A program made the translations under genes and the position numbers. DNA of 64,000 nt from Gammaproteobacteria bacterium (GTDB lineage: Bacteria > Pseudomonadota > Gammaproteobacteria > Pseudomonadales > Pseudohongiellaceae). The notes beneath the pieces were generated by a model. That model was not told where the DNA came from, ran no database searches, and was given only the letters and a program-made list of their open reading frames with translations. Shown here piece after piece: positions 49,139 to 60,643 of the stretch (the stretch's first letter is position 1; each line of letters begins with the position of its first letter). The stretch spans positions 1 through 64,000 of the forward strand of contig BPDI01000009.1 of NCBI GenBank assembly GCA_019654215.1, given 5' to 3'.

Positions 49139-51472
49139 ATGTATCCATCTAAGACCGGATTGGTGCTTGCTAAGTTAAAAGCTACAGCAATAGTGTTGTG
49201 TTGCACCTTGGCTGGAGGTTCTCTTGCTCAGGATTCTGGTTTGTTTCCACAACCAGCTGAAATTCAGCCTGCCGTGGACTTCTGGATCAAGGTCTATACA
49301 GAAGTGGATACCCAGAGTGGATTTCTGCACGATTCGCAAAATCTGTCGGTAATTTATGCGCGCCTTGAACTAAACCGTCAAGAAATTGAGCGAGTCCGTA
49401 CCGGAATTAGGGAAGATCTGAGGGTTTTGGCTACTGGCAGAAGAACGGGATTGACTGCTAGTCAGCAGGAAATCATGGATTTGTGGCCGGATAATGTGAG
49501 TAATGAAACGCTACGCACTGCTGCCGGAAATGTCCGTTGGCAACTCGGGCAGTCCGATCGATTCCTCGGTGGGCTGCGGCGCTCAGGAGCCTACCGTGCT
49601 CACATTAATCAGGTTATTCGGGAGAAAGGATTGCCAATCGAATTAGGTGTTCTTCCTCACGTCGAGTCATCGTTTAATCCAAATGCCTATTCCAGCGCTT
49701 CGGCTGCCGGCATGTGGCAGTTCGGTCGAGATACAGCAAGACGCTTTATGCGGGTCGATCATATTGTTGACGAGCGCATGGATCCTTACACTGCCACCGG
49801 AGCAGCGATGAGTTTGTTGGAATACAACTACTCGGTGTTAGGAACCTGGCCCTTGGCGCTTACAGCATACAATCATGGTGCCGGTGGAATTGCCCGTGCT
49901 GTCCGTCAGACTGGTACTACCGATATTGAGAAAATTATTGCCAATTATCGTGGCCGGGCTTTTGGTTTCGCTTCACGTAATTTCTACACACAATTTCTTG
50001 CGGTTATTCATGTTGAAAATAATGCCCAGGCATATTTTGGCGATTTTCGCTTAGATCCAGCCCCTAGTTTTCGGGAAGTAGTAACCGATGCCTATATCGA
50101 TGCTGAGGTTTTTGCCCGATCCATCGGTATTAGTCTGGAGCAACTTGAAGCGGACAATCGAGCATTGCGTCCAGCAATCTGGGAAGGCAACAAGCGTATA
50201 CCTAATGATTATCCTATTAAGCTGCGCGAGCAGGCTGTGGATTCGGGCGATTTGCTAGCGCTAATTCCTAACGATTTCAAATTCGATGTGCAAACACCGG
50301 ATGTCGCCTATGTGGTGGAAAGAGGCGACAGCCTTTCTGTAATTGCACGCCGTTTTGATACTTCTGTTAATCGACTAGTTTCATTGAACCAATTGCGCAG
50401 TCGTAATCGTATCCAAATTGGTCAGCGACTTCTTTTGCCTCAAGACAATATCAGCTCGCAACAATTAATTGCCCAGGCAGGAGACGAGCCACCTGAAGAT
50501 GGTGAATACACAGTGCGCCGAGGAGATACCGTTTCTCTTATCGCGTCACGCTATGGAGTGCCCGAAGCGGAGCTGCTCAGCGTCAATGGAATTCAGGATC
50601 GCAATCGAATCTATCCCGGTCAGCAAATTCGATTACCTGGTTTCGGTTCCAGTCTAGTGGAACAGGTAGTGGCTGCTCCTATAGAAGCCAGCGCACCTCC
50701 ATCGCTACCGACACAGTTAGCCTTTACTGAAGAGGCAGGTGAAATAGTCAGCGATTCTGAGATGGAAGTAGCAGAAGAGCCACCAGTCGCTGCTATAGCT
50801 TTTAATGATGAATTATTACTAGAGGAAGAAGCCCTGGTAGAACTGGTTTCAGCAGAAAGTGAGGGTCCAGTGCATCTTGCGCTGAATTCTGCCACTGAAG
50901 AAATTCTACCACCGGCGGCTGTGCTACCGGATAATATAGAGTTGGAAATAGCAGTTACCCCAGAAGAGGAAACAGCAGTAGCAATTGACCCCGCGCTAGA
51001 TGTTAGTGAGAGCAATGAGCAGCTGGCTGAGGCTCTTGCTGCTGATCCTTCTGATTACACCGTTGCGTCAAACAATTCCATTGAGATCCAGGCGTCCGAA
51101 ACCCTCGGTCATTATGCCGATTGGCTAGGTATTAGAGCCTGGGATTTGCGCCGCCTCAACAACATGGCCTTTCGTGATCCGGTGATCATCGGCGAAAGAC
51201 TTGCTCTAGATTTTTCTCGAGTGAACATTGCTGAGTTTGAACTCAGGCGGCGTGATTATCATTCCACCTTGCAACAGGAATTTTTCAGTAACTATCGTAT
51301 TCAGAATGTTGAAAACTATCGTATAAGGTCTGGTGATAATATTGGCGCTATTGCTCGCAACCGTTATTCCACCCCAATCTGGTTGCTTCGTCAGTACAAT
51401 CCCGAGTTAGATTTCAATCGCATCCAGATCGATCAGGAAATTGTCTTTCCAGTCCTAGAGCAAGTTAATTAG
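49139..51472 (+). CDS. mltD: Membrane-bound lytic transglycosylase D-like protein with LysM repeats
   Basis: An intact 777-residue exported protein (signal ending S-L-A-Q). The SLT domain has catalytic E176 in P-H-V-E-S-S-F-N, then A-A-G-M-W-Q-F and L-T-A-Y-N-H-G-A-G-G. Two clear LysM repeats follow (V-V-E-R-G-D-S-L-S-V-I-A and T-V-R-R-G-D-T-V-S-L-I-A). After an E/A/V-rich linker come a degenerate one and a final one (R-I-R-S-G-D-N-I-G-A-I-A). It cleaves peptidoglycan glycan strands to 1,6-anhydro products. Longer than E. coli MltD because of the linker and extra repeats. Its stop overlaps the end of the convergent glycosyltransferase gene by 8 bases. Confidence 0.93.
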   Translation: MYPSKTGLVLAKLKATAIVLCCTLAGGSLAQDSGLFPQPAEIQPAVDFWIKVYTEVDTQSGFLHDSQNLSVIYARLELNRQEIERVRTGIREDLRVLATGRRTGLTASQQEIMDLWPDNVSNETLRTAAGNVRWQLGQSDRFLGGLRRSGAYRAHINQVIREKGLPIELGVLPHVESSFNPNAYSSASAAGMWQFGRDTARRFMRVDHIVDERMDPYTATGAAMSLLEYNYSVLGTWPLALTAYNHGAGGIARAVRQTGTTDIEKIIANYRGRAFGFASRNFYTQFLAVIHVENNAQAYFGDFRLDPAPSFREVVTDAYIDAEVFARSIGISLEQLEADNRALRPAIWEGNKRIPNDYPIKLREQAVDSGDLLALIPNDFKFDVQTPDVAYVVERGDSLSVIARRFDTSVNRLVSLNQLRSRNRIQIGQRLLLPQDNISSQQLIAQAGDEPPEDGEYTVRRGDTVSLIASRYGVPEAELLSVNGIQDRNRIYPGQQIRLPGFGSSLVEQVVAAPIEASAPPSLPTQLAFTEEAGEIVSDSEMEVAEEPPVAAIAFNDELLLEEEALVELVSAESEGPVHLALNSATEEILPPAAVLPDNIELEIAVTPEEETAVAIDPALDVSESNEQLAEALAADPSDYTVASNNSIEIQASETLGHYADWLGIRAWDLRRLNNMAFRDPVIIGERLALDFSRVNIAEFELRRRDYHSTLQQEFFSNYRIQNVENYRIRSGDNIGAIARNRYSTPIWLLRQYNPELDFNRIQIDQEIVFPVLEQVN

Positions 51473-52582
51473 CAAATTCAAACAGCACTTTATAATTCGT
51501 TCTTAGTTTTTCAGCAGCATAGTTTTCTAATTCGATTTTCGGAAGAGCTTGATCTTCTTGTTTGAGTATCAGCCATTGCTGTAGACGTTCCAGTACTAAT
51601 TTCGCTGTTGCTTCATCACTTTCATGCCTTTTGTAAAGAAGATTTTCCGGCAAGTATTCTGGATAAACTAGGCAATTTGGAGCTAGGGGAGTACAGCCTG
51701 CAAAACAGGCCTCTTGAATTGCTAAGCCCTGAAAATCATGAAGTGCCGTGGACAATACCACATCACAACTGGCTAGCAGGCCATGGTAGCTAGCTTCGTC
51801 CTCGATGTAGCCGAACTGTCCACTTTCAATGGCCAAGTTGTTGGCATGTTCTTGGAGAAAGATCTCTAATCTAAATCGAATTCCTTTGGCACTTGGCGAA
51901 AACCCTCTCCGACGATATGAAGACGAATAGCTGACCCAGAAGTTGAGAGTAAATTTACGACCTCCAGCAATAATACTGGACCTTTGTCATATTCCCAGCG
52001 ATGGTTCCAGACCACTTCAAGACAATTAGTAGTTTTTGAATCAATTATCCTATGGTTTGAGATTGAGACAGGAACCGGAGTTACCAGACTATCTTCGAGT
52101 TTTTTTAATACGCAATTTGGAATCTTGTCTGGAAGTTTATTTAAAAGACTCCTGACGCCTTCTAAGAAAGTTTCCCTATTAAAATTAGAATTAAAAACGA
52201 TCTTATCAGCGCAAAGCGCTGAATAAATTGGCACTAATAAAGGTTCGATGTTTTCCTCTCTTTGAGTATTTCCTGGGTAGGCAAACTGATTTTCATGAAA
52301 GTAAAGAATGGTTGGAAGTTCGCATAGCTCTGGAACTAGGCCGCGCAGACTGCTGAGGTCTACCATAGATGTGGCTATTAACAAATCGTAATTGGCGGCA
52401 AGTTCATCTCTGTTATTAAATGCCCAGTGCAAACTATTTCCTCGTATGCGCCAATTGAAATTGCGCGGTGGTAGAGCTAATTGTTTCCAGTCTAAGTCAG
52501 GAAACATTCGCGCCAGACGCTGGCGCCAAATCTTATGACTTCTTGCGTCATAGGCAGAAAGGAGGAGAATCTTATTTGTCAA
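51465..52582 (-). CDS. Queuosine-tRNA mannosyltransferase-like glycosyltransferase (DUF3524), frameshifted
   Basis: About 370 residues. The N-terminal domain (51866-52582) has L-L-L-S-A-Y-D-A-R-S-H, L-A-L-P-P-R-N-F-N-W-R-I-R-G-N-S-L and Y-F-H-E-N-Q-F-A-Y-P, all typical of the DUF3524/QTMAN family. After a frame change near 51850 comes the GT4-like C-terminal domain with S-C-D-V-V-L-S-T-A-L-H-D-F-Q-G-L-A-I-Q-E-A and L-V-Y-P-E-Y-L-P. The animal homologue (GTDC1) mannosylates queuosine in tRNA-Asp. The bacterial role is inferred from that homology and from tgt lying nearby. Confidence 0.8.
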
Positions 52583-52682
52583 TTCTTGTCCACGAATCCG
52601 CTGGAATTAATGGAGGGTTAGGGCCGATGAAAAGGTGCAGCCAGATGTAAGTCGCGAGCGACTTAATCTGCCTCATCATAAA

Positions 52683-53555
52683 CTAGTTGTTTTGCTGTCT
52701 TTCCAGAATACCTAAATTAATGGACATATCGAGTATGGCATCAATGTTTGTGGCAATGTCTTCCACCGAGGCATTAGCCCCTAAATCCACTCCCGTGTTT
52801 TCGCGAACATCAGCGGAGTAATAGCGTCCACCAGCAGCCTGAATTATCCGACCGTTAGGTGCAACTTCGCTGCACAAAAATACAACAGCTGGGGTGACTA
52901 GCTCCGGTGCCAAGCGTTCTGCACTATCTTCAAATCCTGGTAATTCCAATGTCATTCGAGTTGCAGCAATAGGCGCTATAGAATTAGTGTGAATATTAAA
53001 TTTCGCACCCTCAAAGCGCAGGGTATTCATGAATCCCACTAGGCCAAGTTTTGCTGCACCATAGTTGCTCTGACCGAAATTACCGAACAATCCAGAAGTG
53101 GAAGTGGTCATTACGATTCGACCGTAGTTTTGCTCCATCATTATTGGCCAAGCTATCTTGGTGCAGTTCATAGAACCGTTTAAATGAACATCCAGTACTG
53201 TATGCCAATTGAGAATTTCCATCTTGGCGAAAGTTTTGTCCCGCAAGATCCCTGCATTGTTAACCAGAATATCGATGCGCCCCCAGTTACTCATGGTTTC
53301 ATCAATCATTGCCTGAACCGCATTGAGATCGGTGACTGAGGCGCCATTTGCTATTGCAGTGCCACCCGCATCATTGATTTCTTGGGCGACTGCTTCCGCG
53401 GCAGAGATTGAGCCCCCACTACCGTCCACAGCGCCTCCGAGATCGTTAACCACGACTTTCGCGCCGCGGTGTCCTAGTTCAAGAGCATGTTGTTTCCCCA
53501 GGCCGCCACCGGCACCGGTTACTATTGCGACCCTGTTTTCAAAGCTAATGGTCAT
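52683..53555 (-). CDS. SDR oxidoreductase, 3-hydroxyacyl-CoA dehydrogenase (MFE-2)-like
   Basis: An intact 290-residue short-chain dehydrogenase. The cofactor loop is T-G-A-G-G-G-L-G (13-20). The long insert V-V-N-D-L-G-G-A-V-D-G-S-G-G-S resembles the N-terminal domain of peroxisomal multifunctional enzyme 2. The catalytic residues are S152, Y165 and K169. It probably oxidises 3-hydroxyacyl-CoA or a similar alcohol in beta-oxidation. It is divergent from the NUDIX gene. Confidence 0.88.
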   Translation of the reverse strand: MTISFENRVAIVTGAGGGLGKQHALELGHRGAKVVVNDLGGAVDGSGGSISAAEAVAQEINDAGGTAIANGASVTDLNAVQAMIDETMSNWGRIDILVNNAGILRDKTFAKMEILNWHTVLDVHLNGSMNCTKIAWPIMMEQNYGRIVMTTSTSGLFGNFGQSNYGAAKLGLVGFMNTLRFEGAKFNIHTNSIAPIAATRMTLELPGFEDSAERLAPELVTPAVVFLCSEVAPNGRIIQAAGGRYYSADVRENTGVDLGANASVEDIATNIDAILDMSINLGILERQQNN

Positions 53556-53735
53556 AGGGGTTCCTCAGTTTTTTCTCAAAGATTTAAGACGTTTTAGAAG
53601 AGGCAGGATTCTATGCTGCGAGCTTGATTGGCGCAATTGCCCCTGCGTCTCAATTAATTGTTATTCACCGTGGCTTGAGATGAAAAATCCGCTATTATCT
53701 GCGACCGTTGCTTTCCGCGAGAGTTAAAGTAATAA

Positions 53736-54324
53736 ATGAGCGAATTAGAACCAGTTCCAGCGGCTACAGTTGTACTTGTGCGTCAATCGCCACAAGAGGC
53801 TGATCTTGAAGTATTATTACTACAGCGAAATTCCCGCTTGGTTTTTCATGGTGGGCATTGGGTTTTTCCTGGTGGCCGCATCGATGATCAAGATTTTGAT
53901 AGTTCAGGTGCCGAGCTAGAATATCCCGCCGCGCTGAGAGCAGCTGTAAGAGAAACCAAAGAAGAAGCTGGAATCGAAATAAATGAAGAGCAACTTATTC
54001 ATGTTGCTCATTGGACTACGCCGCCAAAATTACCCCGCCGATTTTGTACCTGGTTTTTTATTTGTCCATTATTTGATTCGGTTTCGGTTACCTGTGGACA
54101 ACGATGAGATCTTGGATCACAAATGGATCTCACCTCGCAACGCTATTGCCGAAGCCGAAGCAGAGGAATGGGTTCTTCCTCGACCAACGATGACAACCTT
54201 ATCCGATATTATTGAGCATCGAAATCTTGATGATTTAGTTGCTGCTGCTACAGTAAGTAACATCCGAGTTTTCCCCAAAGACTCTCAATACTATCGTCCC
54301 GCTGAAATGGGATATCCAGAATAG
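53736..54324 (+). CDS. NUDIX hydrolase, frameshifted
   Basis: About 196 residues after joining two frames near 54090. The start has P-A-A-T-V-V-L-V-R-Q and L-L-L-Q-R-N-S-R-L-V-F-H-G-G-H-W-V-F-P-G-G-R, like the NUDT19/coenzyme-A-type group. The Nudix box is R-E-T-K-E-E-A-G-I, with an insert between the G and the R-E-x-x-E-E core. The second frame has D-N-D-E-I-L-D-H-K-W-I-S-P. The family hydrolyses nucleoside diphosphate compounds such as CoA derivatives. Substrate unknown. Confidence 0.83.
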
Positions 54325-54657
54325 CCCTAGAAGAAAAATCAAGCATTTCTCGTAAAGCTTAATATGCTGTTAAAAGAAGCTAAATTCTGGCTATTTTCGG
54401 GCAGATGCTGACATTACCCCGACTAACTGATATCTCGAAGATTTTGTCCTCATTCAGGCCTTTAAATCCTTGCTTTTCGGGGCCCGTTAATGGGATAGTT
54501 AAACCCGAAAAAATGAGACAATCTGCTTTCGTTTGCGGTCAGCTCGAAGGGGATTTGAAGCCCCTCCAGAGGCTTGAAATCCAGTCTTTCGACCGTTTAG
54601 CGCCTTAGTGGATTATCGAGGTCCGTTAGCGCGATAACACGTCTTAAAAGAGGCTCT
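54325..54657. other. Intergenic stretch before the DUF4175 gene set
   Basis: About 330 bases with no credible gene. It holds a weak 5-bp hairpin (AGGGG/CCCCT, 54548-54565) without a T tract. A promoter for the large downstream set is expected here, but I cannot point to one. Confidence 0.45.
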
Positions 54658-57600
54658 ATGTCTTCACCCACATTTGAAAGTCTACGAGCCACGCTCAAAA
54701 CTCTCCGACGGCGGAGAACTAATTTATTTATTCTCAAACAAGGAAGCTATTTTGCGATAGTAGCTTCAATTTTCGCCCTCGCTTCAACATCGATTTCAGT
54801 CTGGTTAGATTTAGGCAAAGCCGGAACCATTTTTTTATTTCTTATTTCCCTGGCAGGAATAGGAGTTTTAGTTTGGTGGTTCGCGCTTATATTAAAAAGA
54901 AGACATACCGATTATCGTCGACTTGCTCACTATGTCGAAGATCACATTCCTGATTTAGAACAACGGTTGCTTACTTCATTAGAATTTAATGAAGAAGATC
55001 TTATTCATGGAAAGGCAGGCGTTTCGCAACAATTTATTCAGCAACTTTGGGTAGACGCGCAAGAACATGTTCAGCAACAGCAGCGCGAAGTTGAAACTGT
55101 TGCCCCAGCACAAGCCAGTTGGATTTCTTTTGGCTCTGCTGCTTCGGTGATCGCAGTAGTTGTCGCTATATTCCTAAGTTCCGATGTGCTGCTTAATGCT
55201 GGCAGCCGCCTGGCCTGGCCTTTTGCCATTAGCGAACCCATCGTTATTGTCGAGATTCCAGCAGATATTGAGATTAGCGTCGAGCCTGGTGATTTGGAAA
55301 TGCAGCGGGGCGATAGCCTAACAATTATTGCGCGGGTTAATAATGCTATGCCTGACAATATTACCCTGCGCCTCCAGAATGACAACGTTAATTGGCGTGA
55401 TCTGCGAATGTCTCGAGATGGTAGCGGTAGCGAGAGCGCCACCTACAGTTATTATATTCCTTCTTTGGACGAAGACACGACTTACTACGTGACTTTCGAT
55501 GAGCGGGGCGAACAGAGTTCACCTCAATTTGAAATCAGCTTGTTCGATCTGCCTCAGATAGAACAGATCGATCTCGCTTTTGACTATCCGGATTACACTG
55601 GCATTGAAGACATTATCGAAGAAGACAGTGGCGATATGGTTGTGCCCGAAGGAACAGTTGTAGATTTACGAGTAACTTTTAATAAAACAATTGCGACGGC
55701 CAATGTGGAATTTGAAGAAAGCTTTCGTGGTGAAGAGGGTGAAATTAATCCCAATGCGCCTTATGAAGATATAAAACTGCAGTTAGATGGCAATGTGGGT
55801 ATCGCTCGATTCACCGTTAACCAGGATGGAATTTACAGAATTAATGCCACTGATTACTCTGATTTAAGCAGTCAGAATCCATTGGATTATTTCATCCGTG
55901 CTATCGAGGATTACCCACCGGAATTGGCATTGATTCGTCCTGGCCGTGATCAAGATGTAATGCCTCTCGAAGAGGTCATTTTGGAAATAGATGCGTCTGA
56001 CGATTATGGCCTGTCGGAGTTCGTGCTGAATTATAGTGTTGTAGGCTTAGATGAGATTCAGGTGGACTTCCTTCCGGAACAAAATATCCGCAACGTTTCC
56101 GGTAATGAACTTATCTACCTGGAAGATTTGGAAGTCGAGCCTGGCGATTTCGTTAGCTACTTCTTAACCTTGGCTGATAATAATGGATTGGAAGGTCCGC
56201 AACTGTTATTTCCGATATCTATTTCTTGCAAGTTATTCCAACCGATCAAGAATTTCGTCGTAACCCTGGCCAGAGCGGTGGACAAGGGCCGGAGGTGGTA
56301 AAGGGGGAGGTGATTCCAGTGCTCTGGTTAGTATTCAAAAAGATATCATTGCTGCAACTTGGAAGTTAAAGAATAGACAAGATCAGGTTTCACAGGAAGA
56401 ATTCAGTGGTGATGCAGAAATATTCCCGAGTCACAAAGGGAAGCAACCGATAGAGCAAGAATGTCAATTGATCGATTGCAGAACGATTAAATTTTTCTGA
56501 TGATACTTACGATGCCGCGGTAGAAAATCTTTCTCTAGCGATAGACCAAATGAATCTTGCCGCAAATGACCTTGATTTAGAACAGATTACCAGCGCACTT
56601 CGTCCGGAACAGCTTGCACTGCAATACATCCTCAAGTCAGAGGCCTCTATTAACCGCACTAATATTAGCATGCAGCAAGGGGCGGTGGCGGGGTGGTGGT
56701 GCCCGTCAGGAACGTGAAGACTTGCGTGAGCTCTTTGAAATGGAAATGGGTCAATTGGAAAATCGTTACGAGACTCCAAAACAACGTCGCGGCGGCTCTC
56801 CCGAGCAACAGGAAGAAGCGAATAAATTAGAAGAGCTGGCACGGAGACAAGAAGGCCTTACTCGGGCCCAAAGAAATCTCGCCCGCCGCGAAGATCAAAT
56901 GACGGAAGAACAAAAGCGTCGCGAATTAGAACGCTTAATGCGGCAGCAAGAACAGTTGAGCCGTGAAGCACAGCAGTTGGCACAGCAAATGTCACGTGGG
57001 CAGCAGAGTTCACAGTCTCAGAGCGGACAGCAGTCGCAAACAACAAGCACAATCCTCATCAAGCAGTTCTGGTGGTGGCGGCCAACAACCGCAAACTGCA
57101 TTGCAAAGAGCTGCAGAACAAATGCAGGAGGCGGCAGAAAGTGATTCCGCTTCTATGGCTGCAGCACGCAGTCAAAAAGCGCTCGAGAACTTAAGAGAAA
57201 GGCAACAGGAATTGGAACAGGAAACTGATCGTTCCGTGAATCAATTAGCACAGAATTTGGTCAACGTGGCCAGCAATTACTGCAACAGCAACGTGCGCTC
57301 AGGACGCTATGGAGGGTACAACTCGTCAACAAGGATTAGGACAAACCAGACAATCCGTGCGCAATTCTGAGGACTGCAAGACCTGGTGGAAATGCAACAA
57401 CAACAACAGCGAGACCTCGAAGAAATCGAAGACATGTTGCGCGCAATCATCGCCCGAGGCGATAGGACGATCAGCGCTTAATGTCTGACGCGCAAGAAGC
57501 CTCTCGGGACCTGCGTCCAATTCGAGAGGAGATGCAAACCAGTAATCGGGTGCTGCGCAATGGCATGGTGAATCTGTCCGTAGATATCGAAGACGAGCTA

Positions 57601-58294
57601 GAAGGGCAAATTGAAGAATTTGCACAACAATTGCTGGCTTTAAATCCGGCGAATATGAATTCGCCGTCGGATCAGTTAGCACAGGCAGCAAGAGATGCGG
57701 AAGACTTAAGAGAGCAGGTTGAAGATCTGCAACAGCAGGCATTAGCATTCAATGAAGATGGACGGCCGAGTGGAGGTGTGCCTACAGTCAGAGAAATGCG
57801 CGATCAATTGCAGCGTTCACAACAACTTGCGCAGAACTTACAACGACAATTCAGCAACAAGCCAGGCGGGTGGACAACAGCCTGGAGGCCAGCAGTCCAA
57901 TGGCAGCAACAGGGCGGCAGCCGGGTCAGGCAAATGCAGCAGGGGGGCAACAGCAGATCGGAGGGCTCGCGGAGTGAATCAGGATCGTGCTGGTATCGGT
58001 GGCCGAGTTACTGACGATGGCAATAACTTACCCTGGGGTAATGCACGTTCCATTCGTCAGATTTTGACGCAGCAGGATATTGAAGATTTTCTTAACCAGC
58101 CTGAATTATTCAGAGAGTTATTGGAACCGATTATTGAATTGGAAGGCGCGCTTAGAGCGCAAGCCGAGTTAGATGCCATCAATAACAAATTGTATGCAAC
58201 CGTCGAAGAAGATATTCCAGATGAATATCGGACTTGGTCAGGAATACTATCGTGTATTGTCAGAAAATCAGGGGTCTGAAAACCAGGCTCAGTA
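54658..58294 (+). CDS. DUF4175 family large membrane protein, multiply frameshifted
   Basis: A protein of about 1,200 residues from the ATG at 54658 (AGAGG upstream). The intact first frame (to about 56230) has two N-terminal membrane helices, H-Y-V-E-D-H-I-P-D-L-E-Q-R-L-L-T-S-L, a third helix near residue 170 and several beta domains (P-D-Y-T-G-I, A-S-D-D-Y-G-L-S-E-F). From about 56230 to 58290 at least six frame changes occur in a Q/E/R-rich coiled-coil part (R-R-E-D-Q-M-T-E-E-Q-K-R-R-E-L-E). The end reads E-Y-Y-R-V-L-S-E-N-Q and stops at 58294. DUF4175 proteins are found near MoxR/vWA-type genes and are uncharacterised. The repetitive part is prone to errors. Confidence 0.72.
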
Positions 58295-58297
58295 GCA

Positions 58298-60599
58298 ATG
58301 CAATACACACAACCTAATCTCCTCACTGCACTCGAAGAAGGCACCTTTAGCTTTGCTTACGGCATTAGCCCGTGGTTATTCGGTGTTTTTGTTCTGCTCA
58401 TTGTCGCAGGAGTCTGGTTAACCTATTTCAAAACTACCCGACCACTGACTCCTGGTTGGAAAACTTTCTTTGTACTACTCGTTCCAGTGTGCTGGTGCTA
58501 TTCTTTTCTGCCTACTTAGACCGGTTATCACTACCATGCAGGCTGCACCGCAGGAAACTTATCTCGGTGTATTAATCGATGATTCCCAAAGCATGTCTAT
58601 TGCTGACCTTCCTGGTGACCAATCGCGACAGGCAGCCATTGGTGAGGCTTTCTTCGAAGATGGGATCATCGATGAGTTATCTGAATTCTTTCAGATTCGA
58701 ACCTTTCGCTTTGACGGTCAAACTCAACGCATTAATGGAATGGAAGGCCTTAGTGAAGAGGGCACAGCTTCTTCTGTCGATCAGGCGCTGCAATATGTTG
58801 ACGATCAGTTAAATGGATTACGCCTTGGTGGTTTAGTGCTTGTTACTGACGGTGCCGACAATGGCGATTCTGATCCAATTAATACCGCCCAAGATTTTGG
58901 CAATAGGCGAATTCCAATCTTCACCGTTGGAGTAGGCCAGGAAGATATTCCTCAAGATATTGGCATTGTCGATGTCACTGCTGCGAAAACTGTACTCGAA
59001 GGTTCTGTATTTAATGTTCAAGTGGATGTAAACCATCAAGGCTTCGAGGGCCAGGAAGTAGGACTTTCTATACGTGATGGTGAAGAGATCGTCGCATCCG
59101 AAGTAGTTACGTTAGGAACGGAGGGTGTTGCGCGACGCTTTGATCTGGAATTGACTCCGGAACGCCCCGAGCTAATTGTTTATGACTTACAGATTGAATT
59201 GCAGAGTGGTGAAATCATCGAGCAAAACAACTCCTACAGTTTCCTCGTAGACAACACTGAAAAACCTCCACTCGATGTTCTATACATAGAAGGACATCCC
59301 CGCAACGAATATAAGTTTATACGTCGAGCTGTGCAGGGAGATGATTCCATACGATTAGCCACCTATCTACAAACCGGCCCAGAAAAATACTACCGTCAGG
59401 GTATTGAATCACCTACGGAGCTAGCGGAAGGCTTTCCAGCATCGAAAGAAGATCTCTACGCCTACGAAGCTATCGTGCTAGGTGACATTGAAGAGAGTTT
59501 TTTTAACGACGATCAGTTGCAAATGATCGATGAGTTCGTTGCTGAACGAGGCGGCGGTTTCTTAATGAGCGGGATGGTGGACGAAGAGTTTATCGATACA
59601 CCAATCGCTGATATTTTGCCGGTCACAATAGTCGAAGAAAACTTTCTACCAGGACATTTAAGAGGGGGCATACGCCGCGGAGATCATCCTACCGCTGAGC
59701 TGTTCTATCCTCGATTAACAAATAATGGAGAATTCTCTCCTCTATTAAGATTGTCAGGCGAAGATTCCCTGAACGAAAATTTTTGGCGACAGTTACCAGA
59801 GTTACAAGGTGTGTACGTAACTGGCCGCATTAAACCGGGTGCAACAGTTTTGTTAGAGCACCCAGTTCTGCAATACCAGAATCAACTTCTTCCAATCGTT
59901 GCGCAACAGCGTTATGGCAGTGGCCGCAGTGTGTCAGTTACTACTGCAAGCACTTGGCGTTGGCAGATGATGATGCATTCAGAAGATCAATCTCATGAGA
60001 CTATCTGGCGTCAATTGTTGCGCTGGTTGGCGGTCTCTGCGCCGGAACGTATCACAATTGAATTCGATCGAGAGTTTTATAACGTTGGCGATGAAGTGAA
60101 TGTCACTGCGCTGGTGCTAAATGACCAGTATGAACCTGATAACGACGCTACCCTTTGGATGCAAACTACGGATCCTTTAGATCAGGTTATCGATGTGCCA
60201 ATGGAGTGGAATATCGAGGAAGATGGTGTTTATCGTGCCAACTTTACTGTTGAAGAAGAGGGCGTGTTCAGTTTATTAGTTGATGTTGCCAGTGCTGCCG
60301 GCGATGCTGCTGTTGATGCTTCGGAAAAGCGCACCGCCTTTGTGGTTACACCTTCTTTGCGTGAATACACCAATGCGGAAATGGATGCGGTTCTGTTAGG
60401 TCGCATTGCCGACGCCAGCGGAGGATCTTACTTCAATCTTAGTGATGTGAATGGGTTGCCTGAAAGTGTTGAGTTCACTCCCAACGCGTATTCACTGGAA
60501 GTACAAATAGATCTTTGGGACCAGCCCTGGTTATTGGCGCTGCTAATCTTATTGCTCTGCATAGATTGGATTTCACGAAGAATGAAAGGGCTGTCTTAA
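58298..60599 (+). CDS. Membrane protein with vWA and glutamine-amidotransferase-like domains, frameshifted near start
   Basis: The N terminus (58298-58519) has one membrane helix after S-P-W-L-F-G-V-F and a second around F-F-V-L-L-V-P. One or two indels near 58470-58510 join it to the main frame with L-F-C-L-L-R-P. A vWA domain follows: V-L-I-D-D-S-Q-S-M (MIDAS D-x-S-x-S), L-V-T-D-G-A-D-N-G-D and I-F-T-V-G-V-G. Next is a GATase1-like fold with V-L-Y-I-E-G-H-P-R-N-E and D-E-F-V-A-E-R-G-G-G-F-L-M-S-G. The chain ends in a C-terminal helix. Such proteins pair with DUF4175 downstream of MoxR ATPases. Function unknown. It starts three bases after the DUF4175 stop. Confidence 0.8.
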
Positions 60600-60643
60600 G
60601 GAAGTTTGCGAATAAAAAAATGAAAAAGTTAGTGACTAGTTAA

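Noticed and set aside
54405-54608. A 67-codon plus-strand frame before the DUF4175 gene.
   Set aside because: No family resemblance and no ribosome site. Treated as intergenic.
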